From: Flavobacterium sp. LC2016-13 | GTDB taxonomy: Bacteria > Bacteroidota > Bacteroidia > Flavobacteriales > Flavobacteriaceae | Direction of reading: 5' to 3' | DNA: 64,000 nucleotides | NCBI RefSeq assembly: GCF_009707955.1 | Contig: NZ_WMDQ01000003.1 | Location: 434,001 to 498,000 of the forward strand | Shown: positions 9,041 to 17,062 of the stretch, one piece after another | Layout: every line of letters starts with the position of its first letter | Numbering within the stretch: position 1 is the first letter of the stretch | The notes under the pieces: model-generated | Told to the model about the DNA's origin: nothing | Seen by the model: the letters and a program-made list of their open reading frames with translations, nothing else | The model's database searches: none | Translations under genes and position numbers: made by a program

Positions 9041-9355
9041 ATGAAAACTCTTGAATTCTTATTACTCGGAAAAAACGAAGCGATACTGGCCATTTTACTT
9101 CGACTTGTAAATGCAGATGCAAACTGGAATGCAATTGCTTTCAACGACGAAAAAGAAGCTCAGGAATACTTTCAAAATCACAAAATCGATATTGTTCTGT
9201 TGAGTTCCGGAATCGAAGATCATATCGAAAAAGAATTTACTTCTTTTTGCTTAAAAAATCAGCCAGAAGTAGAAGTAATTGAACATTTTGGCGGAGGAAG
9301 CGGTTTACTAAAATCTGAAATTCTTCACCGATTATATCTAAAAGGAAAAAATTAG
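9041..9355 (+). CDS. Small receiver-like protein of unknown function
   Basis: 104-aa cytoplasmic protein with no signal peptide. It opens MKTLEFLLLGKNEAILAILLR, and the later segment IDIVLLSSGI resembles the beta3 strand of CheY-like receiver domains. The phosphoacceptor aspartate expected after the hydrophobic strand is replaced by serine, and the acidic pair after beta1 is missing. If the fold guess is right this is a pseudo-receiver that is not phosphorylated. It stands alone after the triplicated repeat. The fold assignment is by eye and tentative; no function can be given. Confidence 0.55.
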   Translation: MKTLEFLLLGKNEAILAILLRLVNADANWNAIAFNDEKEAQEYFQNHKIDIVLLSSGIEDHIEKEFTSFCLKNQPEVEVIEHFGGGSGLLKSEILHRLYLKGKN

Positions 9356-9585
9356 GTACCAGCATTTTCCTTTTTAAAATTCATTAAAAAGCTTTAAAAT
9401 ATTTCATTCACGAATATCCAATTTTCAATTGACGATATATCGTTAAAATCTTTATTGCCTTTTCTGAAAAACCTTTTAAAATCAACACATTACAAACAAG
9501 GCATTTTATTTGAATGCAATACCTTGAAAATCAAAAGCAAATAATTTTTAAAAAACATTTTTATTCACAACAAAATCACATTATC

Positions 9586-10275
9586 ATGAAAAAATTAATC
9601 TTAACAGCAGCATTATTATTCGTTACTTTTATTGGTTTCGCACAAAAACCAAGTCCGGCTTTATTAAGTCCAACAAACCACACTTTAGTTCTTATCGATT
9701 ATGAAAGCCAAATGGCATTCGCCGTAGGAAGTACTCCAATTGATCAGCTTCGCAACAATACTGCTTTAGTAGCAGGTGCTTCAAAAATTTTCAAAGTTCC
9801 AACAATTGTAACAACTGTTGCTGAAAAATCATTTAGTGGACCTGTTTTCCGTGAAATCGAAGAATTCTACCCACAAAAAACTTCAAACTATATCGATCGT
9901 ACTTCAATGAATACCTGGGAAGATGTTCCTGCCTACAAAGCAATTACCGAAAAAGGTAAAAAGAAATTAGTTTTTGGTGGTTTATGGACAAGCGTTTGTA
10001 TCGTTGGACCAACATTATCAGCAATTGCAGAAGGTTATGATGTGTATGTAATTACAGATGCAAGTGCAGATGTTTCTAAAGAAGCGCACGAAATGGCGAT
10101 TACACGTATGGTTCAGGCTGGTGCTCACCCAATCACTTCATTACAATATTTATTAGAATTACAACGCGACTGGGCTCGTCAGGAAACTTATGCGGCAGTT
10201 ACTGATTTAGCTAAAAAATACGGTGGTGCTTACGGAGTTGGTATTCAATATGCACATGAAATGTTGAAACACTAA
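9586..10275 (+). CDS. Exported isochorismatase-family cysteine hydrolase (YcaC-like)
   Basis: 229 aa from the ATG at 9586, chosen because a clean signal peptide (MKKLILTAALLFVTFIGFAQ) starts there; an in-frame ATG at 9514 would bury it. Isochorismatase-like Rossmann fold: D38 in LVLIDYESQM and the nucleophilic C138 in LWTSVCIVGPTLSAIAEG, followed by GYDVYVITDASAD. YcaC-type enzymes hydrolyse small amides or related compounds with an Asp-Lys-Cys triad; the lysine could not be placed with certainty. Periplasmic location is unusual for the family. The gene sits 171 bases before an exported amidohydrolase, suggesting a shared pathway, with substrate unknown. Confidence 0.82.
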   Translation: MKKLILTAALLFVTFIGFAQKPSPALLSPTNHTLVLIDYESQMAFAVGSTPIDQLRNNTALVAGASKIFKVPTIVTTVAEKSFSGPVFREIEEFYPQKTSNYIDRTSMNTWEDVPAYKAITEKGKKKLVFGGLWTSVCIVGPTLSAIAEGYDVYVITDASADVSKEAHEMAITRMVQAGAHPITSLQYLLELQRDWARQETYAAVTDLAKKYGGAYGVGIQYAHEMLKH

Positions 10276-10300
10276 TTTATATTTTTTAATTAAAAATTTA

Positions 10301-10377
10301 GAATTAAAAATTAAAAATCTCCTCAATCTGTGTGAAAAATTAAACGACACTCTTTAAACTTTTTTAATTTTTAATTC
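10301..10377. repeat. AT-rich inverted repeat between hydrolase genes
   Basis: Perfect 17-bp arms (10301-10317 and 10361-10377, GAATTAAAAATTAAAAA and its complement) are separated by 43 bases. Similar TTTTTAATTTTTAATTC words recur at about 16078-16110. It may act as a weak terminator after the 10275 stop. Confidence 0.5.
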
Positions 10378-10446
10378 TCAATTTTTAATCTACCTAATAA
10401 GGCTGTATAAAACGTACAGTCTTTTTTTTACCCAAAAACCATTATT

Positions 10447-12231
10447 ATGAAACTTACTTTTAAAATATTAGCGTTTCTTTTAATCCTTTCGCTTCCTGTT
10501 TTCGCTCAAGGCAAAAAAGCTACTTTAATCGTTCATCATGCTGTTATTCATACCTTAGATGATAAAAATACAATCGTTGAAGCTATGGCTGTTGCCGATG
10601 GAAAAATTCTGAAAACGGGAAAAAACAGTGAAATATTAAAACTAAAAAATAAAAACACGACTGTAATTGATGCCAAAGGAAAAGTAATAATTCCGGGAAT
10701 ATTTGATTCTCACATGCATATTATTCGCGGAGGAAGATTCTTTAATACCGAATTGCGCTGGGATGGCGTTCGATCTCTAAAAAGAGCTTTGGCAATGTTG
10801 AAAGAACAAGCACAAAGAACTCCAAAAGGACAATGGGTTCGTGTTGTTGGAGGCTGGAATGCGTATCAGTTTGAAGAAAAAAGATTGCCAACTTTAGCCG
10901 AAATTAATGAAGCTACAGGAGATGTTCCAGCTTTTATATTGCATTTATACGGTCATGCTTATTTAAATAAAGCAGGAATTGAAGCTTTAAAAATTGATGA
11001 CAACACACCAAATCCAAATGGCGGACTTGTTGAAAAAGATGCCAACGGTAACCCAACCGGATTATTAGTAGCTGAACCAAATGCTTTTATTCTATACTCA
11101 ACACTTTCTAAACTTCCTGAATTAACTCCAGACGAAAAAGTAAATTCTACAAAACAATTTATGACCGAAATGAATCGTCTTGGCGTAACTGCTATTATCG
11201 ATGCAGGCGGCGGATTTCAAAACTTTCCGGATGATTATGGCGTAACAAATGGTTTATGCAAAGACAGTGATCTAACCGTAAGAATGCCTTATTATTTATT
11301 TGCTCAAAAAGCAGGAAACGAACTTAATGATTACAGTAAATGGGTAAGCACTGTTGAAATTGGTGAAGGTTGTGACGATCATGATACGGGTAAAGTAGAA
11401 TATCATGCTCAGGGCGCGGGAGAAAATTTAGTAATGAGCGCGGGAGATTTTGAAAATTTCGACAAACCAAGACCTGAATTAAGTCCGGCAATGGAAGGAC
11501 AATTGAAAGAAGTTTTATCTCTATTAATTAAAAACAGATGGCCATTTAGAATTCACGCTACTTATAACGAGAGCATTACAAGGTTTTTGAATGTTATTGA
11601 AGATATTAATAAAGAAACGCCTTTAAACGGACTTTTATGGTTTTTCGATCATGGAGAAACGGTTTCTTTAGAAAATTTAAAACGCATAAAAGCTTTAAAC
11701 GGCGGATTGGCAATTCAGCACAGAATGGCGTATCAGGGTGAAAGTTTCATTAAAAGATATGGAAAAACGGCTGCTGCAAATACAGTTCCACTTAAAAAAA
11801 TACTCGAAATGGGAATTAAAGTTGGAATGGGAACTGACGGAACCCGTGTTGCAAGTTACAATCCGTGGGTTGGTTTATATTGGTTAACAACGGGAAAAAC
11901 TTTGGGCGGTTTAAAATATATGGCTGACGAAAATATTCAGGACAGAACAAATGCTTTAAAATTATTTACTTACGGAAGCGCACAATTAATCAATTTAGAA
12001 AAAGACCGAGGAATGCTAAAAGAAAATAATCTGGCTGATTTCGCTATTCTTTCTGATGATTATTTTAATACACAAGAAGAGAAAATCTTAAATATTGAAT
12101 CGAAACTTACTGTTGTAAACGGAAAAGTAGTTTATGCCGATAATGATTTTAGAACATTTGCAAACCCAACACCAAAAGCAATTCCGGATTGGAGTCCTGT
12201 AAATTATTTTGGAGGATATCAAAAAAACTAA
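10447..12231 (+). CDS. Exported metal-dependent amidohydrolase (YtcJ/AepA-like)
   Basis: 594-aa amidohydrolase_3-type enzyme with a signal peptide (MKLTFKILAFLLILSLPVFAQ), so probably periplasmic. After the beta-sandwich start (AVIHTLDDKNTIVEAMAVADGKI) the metal-binding HxH is in GIFDSHMHI (about residue 90). A histidine is in FRIHATYNE, another in WFFDHGETV, and the terminal metal aspartate is in GMGTDGTRV. YtcJ-like proteins hydrolyse diverse C-N bonds and specificity is not predictable. The next gene, an outer-membrane porin, starts 2 bases after its stop, so the two are translationally close and probably act on the same imported compound. Confidence 0.85.
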   Translation: MKLTFKILAFLLILSLPVFAQGKKATLIVHHAVIHTLDDKNTIVEAMAVADGKILKTGKNSEILKLKNKNTTVIDAKGKVIIPGIFDSHMHIIRGGRFFNTELRWDGVRSLKRALAMLKEQAQRTPKGQWVRVVGGWNAYQFEEKRLPTLAEINEATGDVPAFILHLYGHAYLNKAGIEALKIDDNTPNPNGGLVEKDANGNPTGLLVAEPNAFILYSTLSKLPELTPDEKVNSTKQFMTEMNRLGVTAIIDAGGGFQNFPDDYGVTNGLCKDSDLTVRMPYYLFAQKAGNELNDYSKWVSTVEIGEGCDDHDTGKVEYHAQGAGENLVMSAGDFENFDKPRPELSPAMEGQLKEVLSLLIKNRWPFRIHATYNESITRFLNVIEDINKETPLNGLLWFFDHGETVSLENLKRIKALNGGLAIQHRMAYQGESFIKRYGKTAAANTVPLKKILEMGIKVGMGTDGTRVASYNPWVGLYWLTTGKTLGGLKYMADENIQDRTNALKLFTYGSAQLINLEKDRGMLKENNLADFAILSDDYFNTQEEKILNIESKLTVVNGKVVYADNDFRTFANPTPKAIPDWSPVNYFGGYQKN

Positions 12232-12233
12232 TT

Positions 12234-13604
12234 ATGAAGAATATATGCTATTTATTGCTGGTTTTTGGGTTCATTTTTTCTGCAAATGCACAACAAAAAC
12301 CAGTATTTCAAAAAGTTCGATATGATGATGATTTCAGCTATCTTAAAACTGATTCTGTCAAAAATTTATACGAAAAAATCAAATATATTCCGCTAGGAAA
12401 AAATGATAAATTCTACACTACAATTGGCGGTGAAATCAGAGAACAATATACGTATACCGTTAATGATAAATGGGGCGACGAAACCGACAGCGGCGATGGC
12501 TATTTACTTTCCCGATTTTTACTGAATGCTGATGTTCATTTCGGAATTTTCAGGACTTTTGTTGAACTTCAAAGCAGTTTAGCAAACAGTAAAATCGATC
12601 CGAGTCCGGTTGATGAAAATAAATTAGATCTTCATCAGGCTTTTTTGGATGTTGATTTTCTTAGAAACGTAAACCAACAATTTACATTTCGCGTGGGAAG
12701 ACAGGAAATGTCTTATGGCTCGCAACGCTTAATAAGTGTTCGCGAACGTCCAAACAGCAGACTTTCTTATGACGGAATGAAGTTATTTTTCAAAGATAAA
12801 AACTGGCAGACAGATGCTTTTTATACACATCCAATTGCGAATGTTCCGGGTATTTTTAATGATGATTTTAATGATAATGCCAAGCTTTGGGGAAGTTATA
12901 CCGTAATTCATAAAGTGCCTTTTATTCAAAATGTAGATTTGTATTATTTAGGATTATGGAAAAACAGAGCTGTTTTTGATGATGCTATTGGCGAAGAAAC
13001 CAGACATTCATTTGGAACCAGAATCTGGAAATCTAAAGGAAACTGGAAATATGATTTTGAAGGTCTTTATCAATTTGGAACTCTTAACAACAAAACCATT
13101 GCTGCCTGGACGCTTTCGTCTAATACATCATATACGTTTGAAAACATTAAATTTAATCCTGAACTTGGTTTAAAAACAGAAATCATTTCCGGAGATAAAA
13201 ACAGCGGCGATAATCGTTTGGAAACCTTTAATCCATTGTACCCAAAAGGTGCTTATTTTGGTTTAGTCGGTTTAATTGGTCCGGCAAACTTAATTGATAT
13301 TCATCCTTCAATTGCTTTGGATTTAACTGAAAAATTAGGTTTTGGAATTGACTATGATATTTTTTGGAGACAAACCATAAGAGACGGTTTATACGCACCA
13401 AATATGCAACTCTTATATTCCGGAAAAGACACAACCGAACGTTTTGTAGGTACACAATTGATCTCTAATTTTGATTATACGGTAAATTCGTTTTTAACGC
13501 TGTCTGTAGAAGGCGCCTGGTTTAATGCGGGTTCATTTTTAAAAGAAGTGGGTTCTGGAAAAGATTATTTTTATGGCGCTTTGACAGCTCAATTTAAATT
13601 TTAA
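12234..13604 (+). CDS. Alginate-export-family outer-membrane porin
   Basis: 456 aa from the ATG at 12234 (signal peptide MKNICYLLLVFGFIFSANAQ). An in-frame start at 12189 would overlap the previous gene and hide the signal. The mature part is rich in alternating aromatic/polar beta-strands and ends in FKF, the C-terminal aromatic of an outer-membrane barrel. Blocks such as FRVGRQEMSYGSQRLISVRE and RPNSRLSYDGMKLF match the alginate_exp (AlgE-like) domain found in Bacteroidota porins annotated for alginate export. Here it more likely carries the amidohydrolase substrate or product across the outer membrane (inference from the 2-base spacing). Confidence 0.82.
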   Translation: MKNICYLLLVFGFIFSANAQQKPVFQKVRYDDDFSYLKTDSVKNLYEKIKYIPLGKNDKFYTTIGGEIREQYTYTVNDKWGDETDSGDGYLLSRFLLNADVHFGIFRTFVELQSSLANSKIDPSPVDENKLDLHQAFLDVDFLRNVNQQFTFRVGRQEMSYGSQRLISVRERPNSRLSYDGMKLFFKDKNWQTDAFYTHPIANVPGIFNDDFNDNAKLWGSYTVIHKVPFIQNVDLYYLGLWKNRAVFDDAIGEETRHSFGTRIWKSKGNWKYDFEGLYQFGTLNNKTIAAWTLSSNTSYTFENIKFNPELGLKTEIISGDKNSGDNRLETFNPLYPKGAYFGLVGLIGPANLIDIHPSIALDLTEKLGFGIDYDIFWRQTIRDGLYAPNMQLLYSGKDTTERFVGTQLISNFDYTVNSFLTLSVEGAWFNAGSFLKEVGSGKDYFYGALTAQFKF

Positions 13605-13614
13605 ATTTGTGTAA
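13588..13614. repeat. 27-bp direct repeat, copy 1
   Basis: The sequence from CTCAATTTAAATT to TAAATTTGTGTAA recurs at 13874-13900 with one mismatch. This copy encodes the last residues of the porin and runs past its stop. The two copies bracket the small membrane-protein gene at 13646-13855. Confidence 0.7.
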
Positions 13615-13645
13615 GCTAAAAAAGTTTAATGATGAGAAATGTCCA

Positions 13646-13855
13646 ATGAAAAAAGAAAATCTAATCAATTTTATTCTTTATATAAAACAACTTGGGCATC
13701 TATCAATTTATTTGACTGTCTTCTTTTTAACTTTATATTTGATTCAGGGAATAAATGTTTTTACTAATTACGGAAGACTTTTAATATTATTAGGAATACA
13801 ATTATTTATAATTTTAAGCTGCCATTTTCTATTGAAAAAACTTCGTGAATATTAA
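13646..13855 (+). CDS. Small two-helix membrane protein, unknown
   Basis: 69 aa from the ATG at 13646 (a TTG at 13607 would add 13 residues lying partly in the flanking repeat). Two hydrophobic helices are visible, LSIYLTVFFLTLYLIQGI and GRLLILLGIQLFIILSCHFL, ending in KKLREY. No family recognised. It lies between two copies of a 27-bp direct repeat, downstream of the porin and upstream of the phosphoesterase, in the same orientation. Confidence 0.6.
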   Translation: MKKENLINFILYIKQLGHLSIYLTVFFLTLYLIQGINVFTNYGRLLILLGIQLFIILSCHFLLKKLREY

Positions 13856-13873
13856 TTTATTACACAGAACTAA

Positions 13874-13900
13874 CTCAATTTAAATTCTAAATTTGTGTAA
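13874..13900. repeat. 27-bp direct repeat, copy 2
   Basis: Second copy of the sequence at 13588-13614 (one T-to-C difference), ending 14 bases before the start of the 2H phosphoesterase gene. The duplicated end of the porin gene brackets a small membrane-protein gene. Confidence 0.7.
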
Positions 13901-13914
13901 CCCAAACCTATAAA

Positions 13915-14478
13915 ATGGAAAAAAAGTATTCGGTTGCCATTTATCCTTCGCAAGATGTTATTGATTCAGTCAAAACGATGAAGGATTATTTAAAGAGCAA
14001 AATAGATTGGTATAACAGCTGCAATTCTGTAGCGCATATCACAATCTGCGAATTTACAATCGAAGAATCTCAAATAGACAAATACAAGCAAAAGCTTTTT
14101 AAAACCTGTGATACTTTTACTCCATTTCAAGTTTATTTAGATCATTTTGGATCTTATGAAATGAGCGGTGCTTTTTACATCTCTCCTATTGAAGATTCCA
14201 AAAACAATCTAAAACCCATTATGAAAAAGGTTCAGGAATCTTTGAAACCTTTGAAGCTCAAAAAAAGCGACGATCCGCATATGTCTATTGGCAGAAAGTT
14301 AACTCCTGAAAATCTTAAAATAGCGTCACAAATTTTCACCACTATAGAAATTGATTTTTTGTGTAAGAAAATTGTTTTAAGAGAATTAGATCCTGTTAAA
14401 AAACAGTTTTTTATAATTGATACTTTTTCTTTTAATGGAAATTCGCAACCTGAGTTTGTTCAGGGAAGTTTGTTTTAG
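13915..14478 (+). CDS. 2H phosphoesterase superfamily protein (2'-5' RNA ligase-like)
   Basis: 187-aa cytoplasmic protein carrying the two HxT/S motifs that define the 2H superfamily: H41-I-T43 (SVAHITICEF) and H122-M-S124 (DDPHMSIGRK), about 80 residues apart as expected. Superfamily members hydrolyse 2',3'-cyclic phosphates or ligate 2'-5' RNA bonds; the physiological role of this lineage is unknown. The ATG at 13915 is the only start consistent with the beta-strand KKYSVAIYPS. It is a stand-alone gene followed by interspersed repeats. Confidence 0.8.
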   Translation: MEKKYSVAIYPSQDVIDSVKTMKDYLKSKIDWYNSCNSVAHITICEFTIEESQIDKYKQKLFKTCDTFTPFQVYLDHFGSYEMSGAFYISPIEDSKNNLKPIMKKVQESLKPLKLKKSDDPHMSIGRKLTPENLKIASQIFTTIEIDFLCKKIVLRELDPVKKQFFIIDTFSFNGNSQPEFVQGSLF

Positions 14479-14537
14479 ATTTTTGCCACAAAGACGCTAA
14501 GGCACAAAGTTTTTTTCTTTTAGATTTCCTCGCAAAG

Positions 14538-14642
14538 TGTGTCATTTCGACGGAGGAGAAATCACATAAAGTAATTCGACAAACAAAATCGCCAATCTTT
14601 GTAGAGCTCCGAGTGAGATTTCTCCTCCGTCGAAATGACACA
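14538..14642. repeat. Intergenic inverted-repeat element (GTCATTTCGACGGAGG type), copy 1
   Basis: Perfect 26-bp arms at 14538-14563 and 14617-14642 (TGTGTCATTTCGACGGAGGA ... and complement) enclose 53 bases. Related elements lie at 14757-14898 and 49902-50049. It is preceded at 14485-14510 by the scattered word ACAAAGACGCTAAGGCACAAAG. The arms could fold into a long RNA hairpin. No coding capacity is likely. Confidence 0.8.
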
Positions 14643-14756
14643 AAATGCGAGAAAAAAATCTGCTTAATCTGCAAAATCTGCGTGAAAAAAAATCTCACAA
14701 TCCCAATAGTCATCGAAAGCAAAGTCGCAAAGTTTTCTATCACTCAATCCGTAAAG

Positions 14757-14898
14757 TGTGTCATTTCGAGGAACGAGACTCTAGCGATAGCGAACAGACG
14801 AAGTAAATCACATAAAATAATTCGACAAAGATTAGCGATTTTGTTTGCGGAGTCTCTAGTGTGATCCTTCTCCCGAAGCTTCGGGATCAGGATGACAA
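14757..14898. repeat. Intergenic repeat element, copy 2 (diverged)
   Basis: It starts TGTGTCATTTCGAGGAACGA, shares TAGCGATAGCGAACAG, AAATCACATAA and AATTCGACAAA with the other copies, and ends CCCGAAGCTTCGGGATCAGG followed by ATGACA, the complement of the start. The arms are imperfect. Together with copy 1 it fills the 14479-14975 gap between the phosphoesterase and the AraC gene; no gene is supported there. Confidence 0.7.
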
Positions 14899-14975
14899 AA
14901 CTGCACTCAAAACCACAAAGTCAAGCAACCTGAAACTTTAAACCTGAAACAAAAAAACAACTCTTAAAAATTTCG

Positions 14976-14983
14976 TATATTTG
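14976..14983 (+). promoter_or_regulatory. -7 box for the AraC-family gene
   Basis: TATATTTG matches TAnnTTTG, 21 bases before the ATG at 15005. It also overlaps the alternative TTG start at 14981, which argues for the ATG. No TTTG lies at the -33 position. Confidence 0.5.
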
Positions 14984-15004
14984 AATTTTACAATTCACAA
15001 CAAT

Positions 15005-15928
15005 ATGAAATCACTTGATTCATTTTATAAAGATATAACCGAAGGTTCAACTGTCGAACCAAATTCCTTATTGCCAAACGACATTCAAAAAGAGATTGGT
15101 CATTTTAATGTTTTTGATATTAAAGAACTGCTTGAGCGTCTTCAGGGAAAATCGATTATGCCTTATGATCGCAGGGCTTATTATAAAATAAGTTTGATAA
15201 AAGGTCACAATAGAGCTGAATACGCTGATAAAATAATTGAAATTGAAAAACAGGGGCTTTTATTTGCTACACCTAAAATTCCTTATAATTATGTACCGCA
15301 AGACACCAATCAATCGGGACAGTTTTGCGTGTTTACAAGTGAGTTTTTATCTAAAACTAAAAGCGGAATTGATTTAGACGAACTTCCTATTTTTGCTTCG
15401 GATGGTTATCCAATCTTTCAGCTTAATGATGATGAAGTTCAGGAAGTCACACTGATTTTCAACAAAATACAAAAAGAAATCAATTCTGATTATGTATATA
15501 AATACGATTTGATTCGGAATTATGTCGCTGAATTAATTCACTTCGGACAAAAATTACAACCAATAACAGCGCTTTATTCTAAACATAATTCGGCAGCAAG
15601 AGTTTCGTCTTTATTTGCTGAATTATTAGAAAGACAATTCCCTATAGAATCTCCGCATCAAAGACTTGAGCTTAGAACGGCCAAAGATTTTGCTGAAAGA
15701 CTATCGGTTCACGTAAACCATCTTAATAAGGTATTAAAAGAAAACACCGGAAAAACTACCACAGAATTAATCAGCAGCCGTTTAATAAACGAAGCGAAAG
15801 TACTTTTAAAACAAACAGACTGGAATATATCTGAAATCGCCTTTTCATTAGGTTTTGAAGAACTGGCACATTTCTCTAACTTCTTTAAAAAACAAACTTC
15901 TATAACGCCTTTAGCGTTTAGATTGTAG
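15005..15928 (+). CDS. AraC-family transcriptional regulator
   Basis: 307 aa from the ATG at 15005; a TTG at 14981 is in frame but lies within the probable -7 box. The N-terminal part is cupin-like (RRAYYKISLIKGHNRAEYADK). The C-terminal AraC/XylS double helix-turn-helix is clear: FAERLSVHVNHLNKVLKENT, then ISEIAFSLGFEELAHFSNFFKK and TPLAF. It is followed by two SDR genes on the same strand. In flavobacteria such regulators often control the adjacent oxidoreductase, which is inferred here, not shown. The inducer is unknown. Confidence 0.88.
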   Translation: MKSLDSFYKDITEGSTVEPNSLLPNDIQKEIGHFNVFDIKELLERLQGKSIMPYDRRAYYKISLIKGHNRAEYADKIIEIEKQGLLFATPKIPYNYVPQDTNQSGQFCVFTSEFLSKTKSGIDLDELPIFASDGYPIFQLNDDEVQEVTLIFNKIQKEINSDYVYKYDLIRNYVAELIHFGQKLQPITALYSKHNSAARVSSLFAELLERQFPIESPHQRLELRTAKDFAERLSVHVNHLNKVLKENTGKTTTELISSRLINEAKVLLKQTDWNISEIAFSLGFEELAHFSNFFKKQTSITPLAFRL

Positions 15929-15929
15929 A

Positions 15930-15985
15930 ATGTTGATTTTAGATTGTTGATTTTAGATTGTTGATTTTAGATTGTTGATTTTAGA
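15930..15985. repeat. 14-bp tandem repeat, four units
   Basis: Four head-to-tail units of TTGTTGATTTTAGA (the first begins with A) follow immediately after the AraC gene stop. The rest of 15986-16211 holds a GAAGCTTCGGGATCGCTCAG fragment and AT-rich inverted words but no gene. Confidence 0.85.
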
Positions 15986-16211
15986 TTTTAGATTATTGTA
16001 GAATAGTTGTGCCACGCTTTGTCCTCCGAAGCTTCGGGATCGCTCAGGAAGACATAAAATGAGAATTGAAATTTGAAATTTTTAATTCTCGATTTTTAAT
16101 TTTTAATTTCACTTCCCTGATTTGAATTTTGCAAACATCGGTTTGATATTTACAATTCCCCAACCCTACTTTGCTCCTACCTTTGTCTTATCAATTTAAA
16201 AGATAGAAAAG

Positions 16212-16937
16212 ATGAATTTATCAAACAACAAAATTTTAATAACTGGCGGTGCAAGCGGTATAGGACTTGGACTTACCCAAAGATTTATTGAAGAGAATAA
16301 TACCGTAATTATTTGCGGCCGCAGGGAATCAGTTTTAAATGAAGTTAAAGCAAAATTTCCATCAGTAATTACAAAAGTATGCGACTTATCAGATGAGAAA
16401 GATCGTGTAGCTCTTTATGAATGGATTGCTGAAAATCATCCTGATTTAAATGTTTTAATTAATAATGCGGGAATTCAAAAATGGGTTTCAGTTACTGATG
16501 CTGATTTCTACGAAAGTATGAAAGCTGAGCTTGCTACAAATATTGAAGCACCATTACATTTAACTTCATTATTTATAAATCTAAAATCGCTTACTACGGT
16601 AATGAATGTAACTTCGGGATTGGCCTTTTCGCCTTTCGCAAAAGTTCCTGTTTACTCGGCTACAAAAGCATTTTTTCGCTCGTTTACGCTTTCATTGCGT
16701 CATTTATTGAAATCAAAAAATATCGAAGTAATCGAAGTTATTCCGCCTGCACTTAACACAGATCTTGGTGGAGTTGGTTTACATGATGCACATCCAAGCG
16801 TGAGTGATTTTATTGTATCTATTTTTGAACAATTAAAAGGAGGAAAAGAAGAACTTACTTTTGGAACAAGTGAAACAAGATTAAACGCAAGTGTGCCAGA
16901 ATTAAAAGCTTCATTTAACGCATTACATTCTTCTTAA
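16212..16937 (+). CDS. Short-chain dehydrogenase (DltE-like SDR)
   Basis: 241-aa cytoplasmic NAD(P)-dependent oxidoreductase with nucleotide-binding TGGASGIG (about residues 11-18), NNAG in LINNAGIQKWV, and the YSATKAFF catalytic Y-x-x-x-K. The blocks INLKSLTTVMNVTSGLAF and VIEVIPPALNTDL resemble the DltE/YvrD type of atypical SDRs with a short C-terminal helix instead of a glycine-rich tail. It lies downstream of the AraC regulator and 125 bases upstream of a second, unrelated-subfamily SDR. The substrate is unknown. Confidence 0.82.
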   Translation: MNLSNNKILITGGASGIGLGLTQRFIEENNTVIICGRRESVLNEVKAKFPSVITKVCDLSDEKDRVALYEWIAENHPDLNVLINNAGIQKWVSVTDADFYESMKAELATNIEAPLHLTSLFINLKSLTTVMNVTSGLAFSPFAKVPVYSATKAFFRSFTLSLRHLLKSKNIEVIEVIPPALNTDLGGVGLHDAHPSVSDFIVSIFEQLKGGKEELTFGTSETRLNASVPELKASFNALHSS

Positions 16938-16990
16938 TTGTTAATTGTAAATGGTGAATTGTTAATTGAAAAAACATTTTACATCTCACC

Positions 16991-17021
16991 ACAAACAACA
17001 AACAACAAACAACAAACAACA
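16991..17021. repeat. 7-bp microsatellite between SDR genes
   Basis: Just over four units of ACAAACA in tandem lie 42 bases before the second SDR start. They are flanked by inverted AATTGTTAATTG / CAATAATTAACAATT words. Length variation here could alter the 5' untranslated region of the next gene. Confidence 0.8.
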
Positions 17022-17062
17022 ATCAATCAATAATTAACAATCAATAATTAACAATTATAAAA

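Noticed and set aside
8913-9134. Minus-strand open frame over the third repeat unit and the start of the 9041 gene
   Set aside because: Antisense to the small receiver-like gene and to the repeat, with no homologous frame in the other repeat units.
14432-14864. Open frames on both strands between the 2H phosphoesterase and the AraC gene
   Set aside because: They lie in the interspersed inverted-repeat elements and overlap the phosphoesterase end; composition and content are non-coding.
15930-15985. Short tandem repeats here and at 50087-50170 as a possible CRISPR array
   Set aside because: Units are 14 bp with no spacers and there are no cas genes; these are simple tandem repeats.
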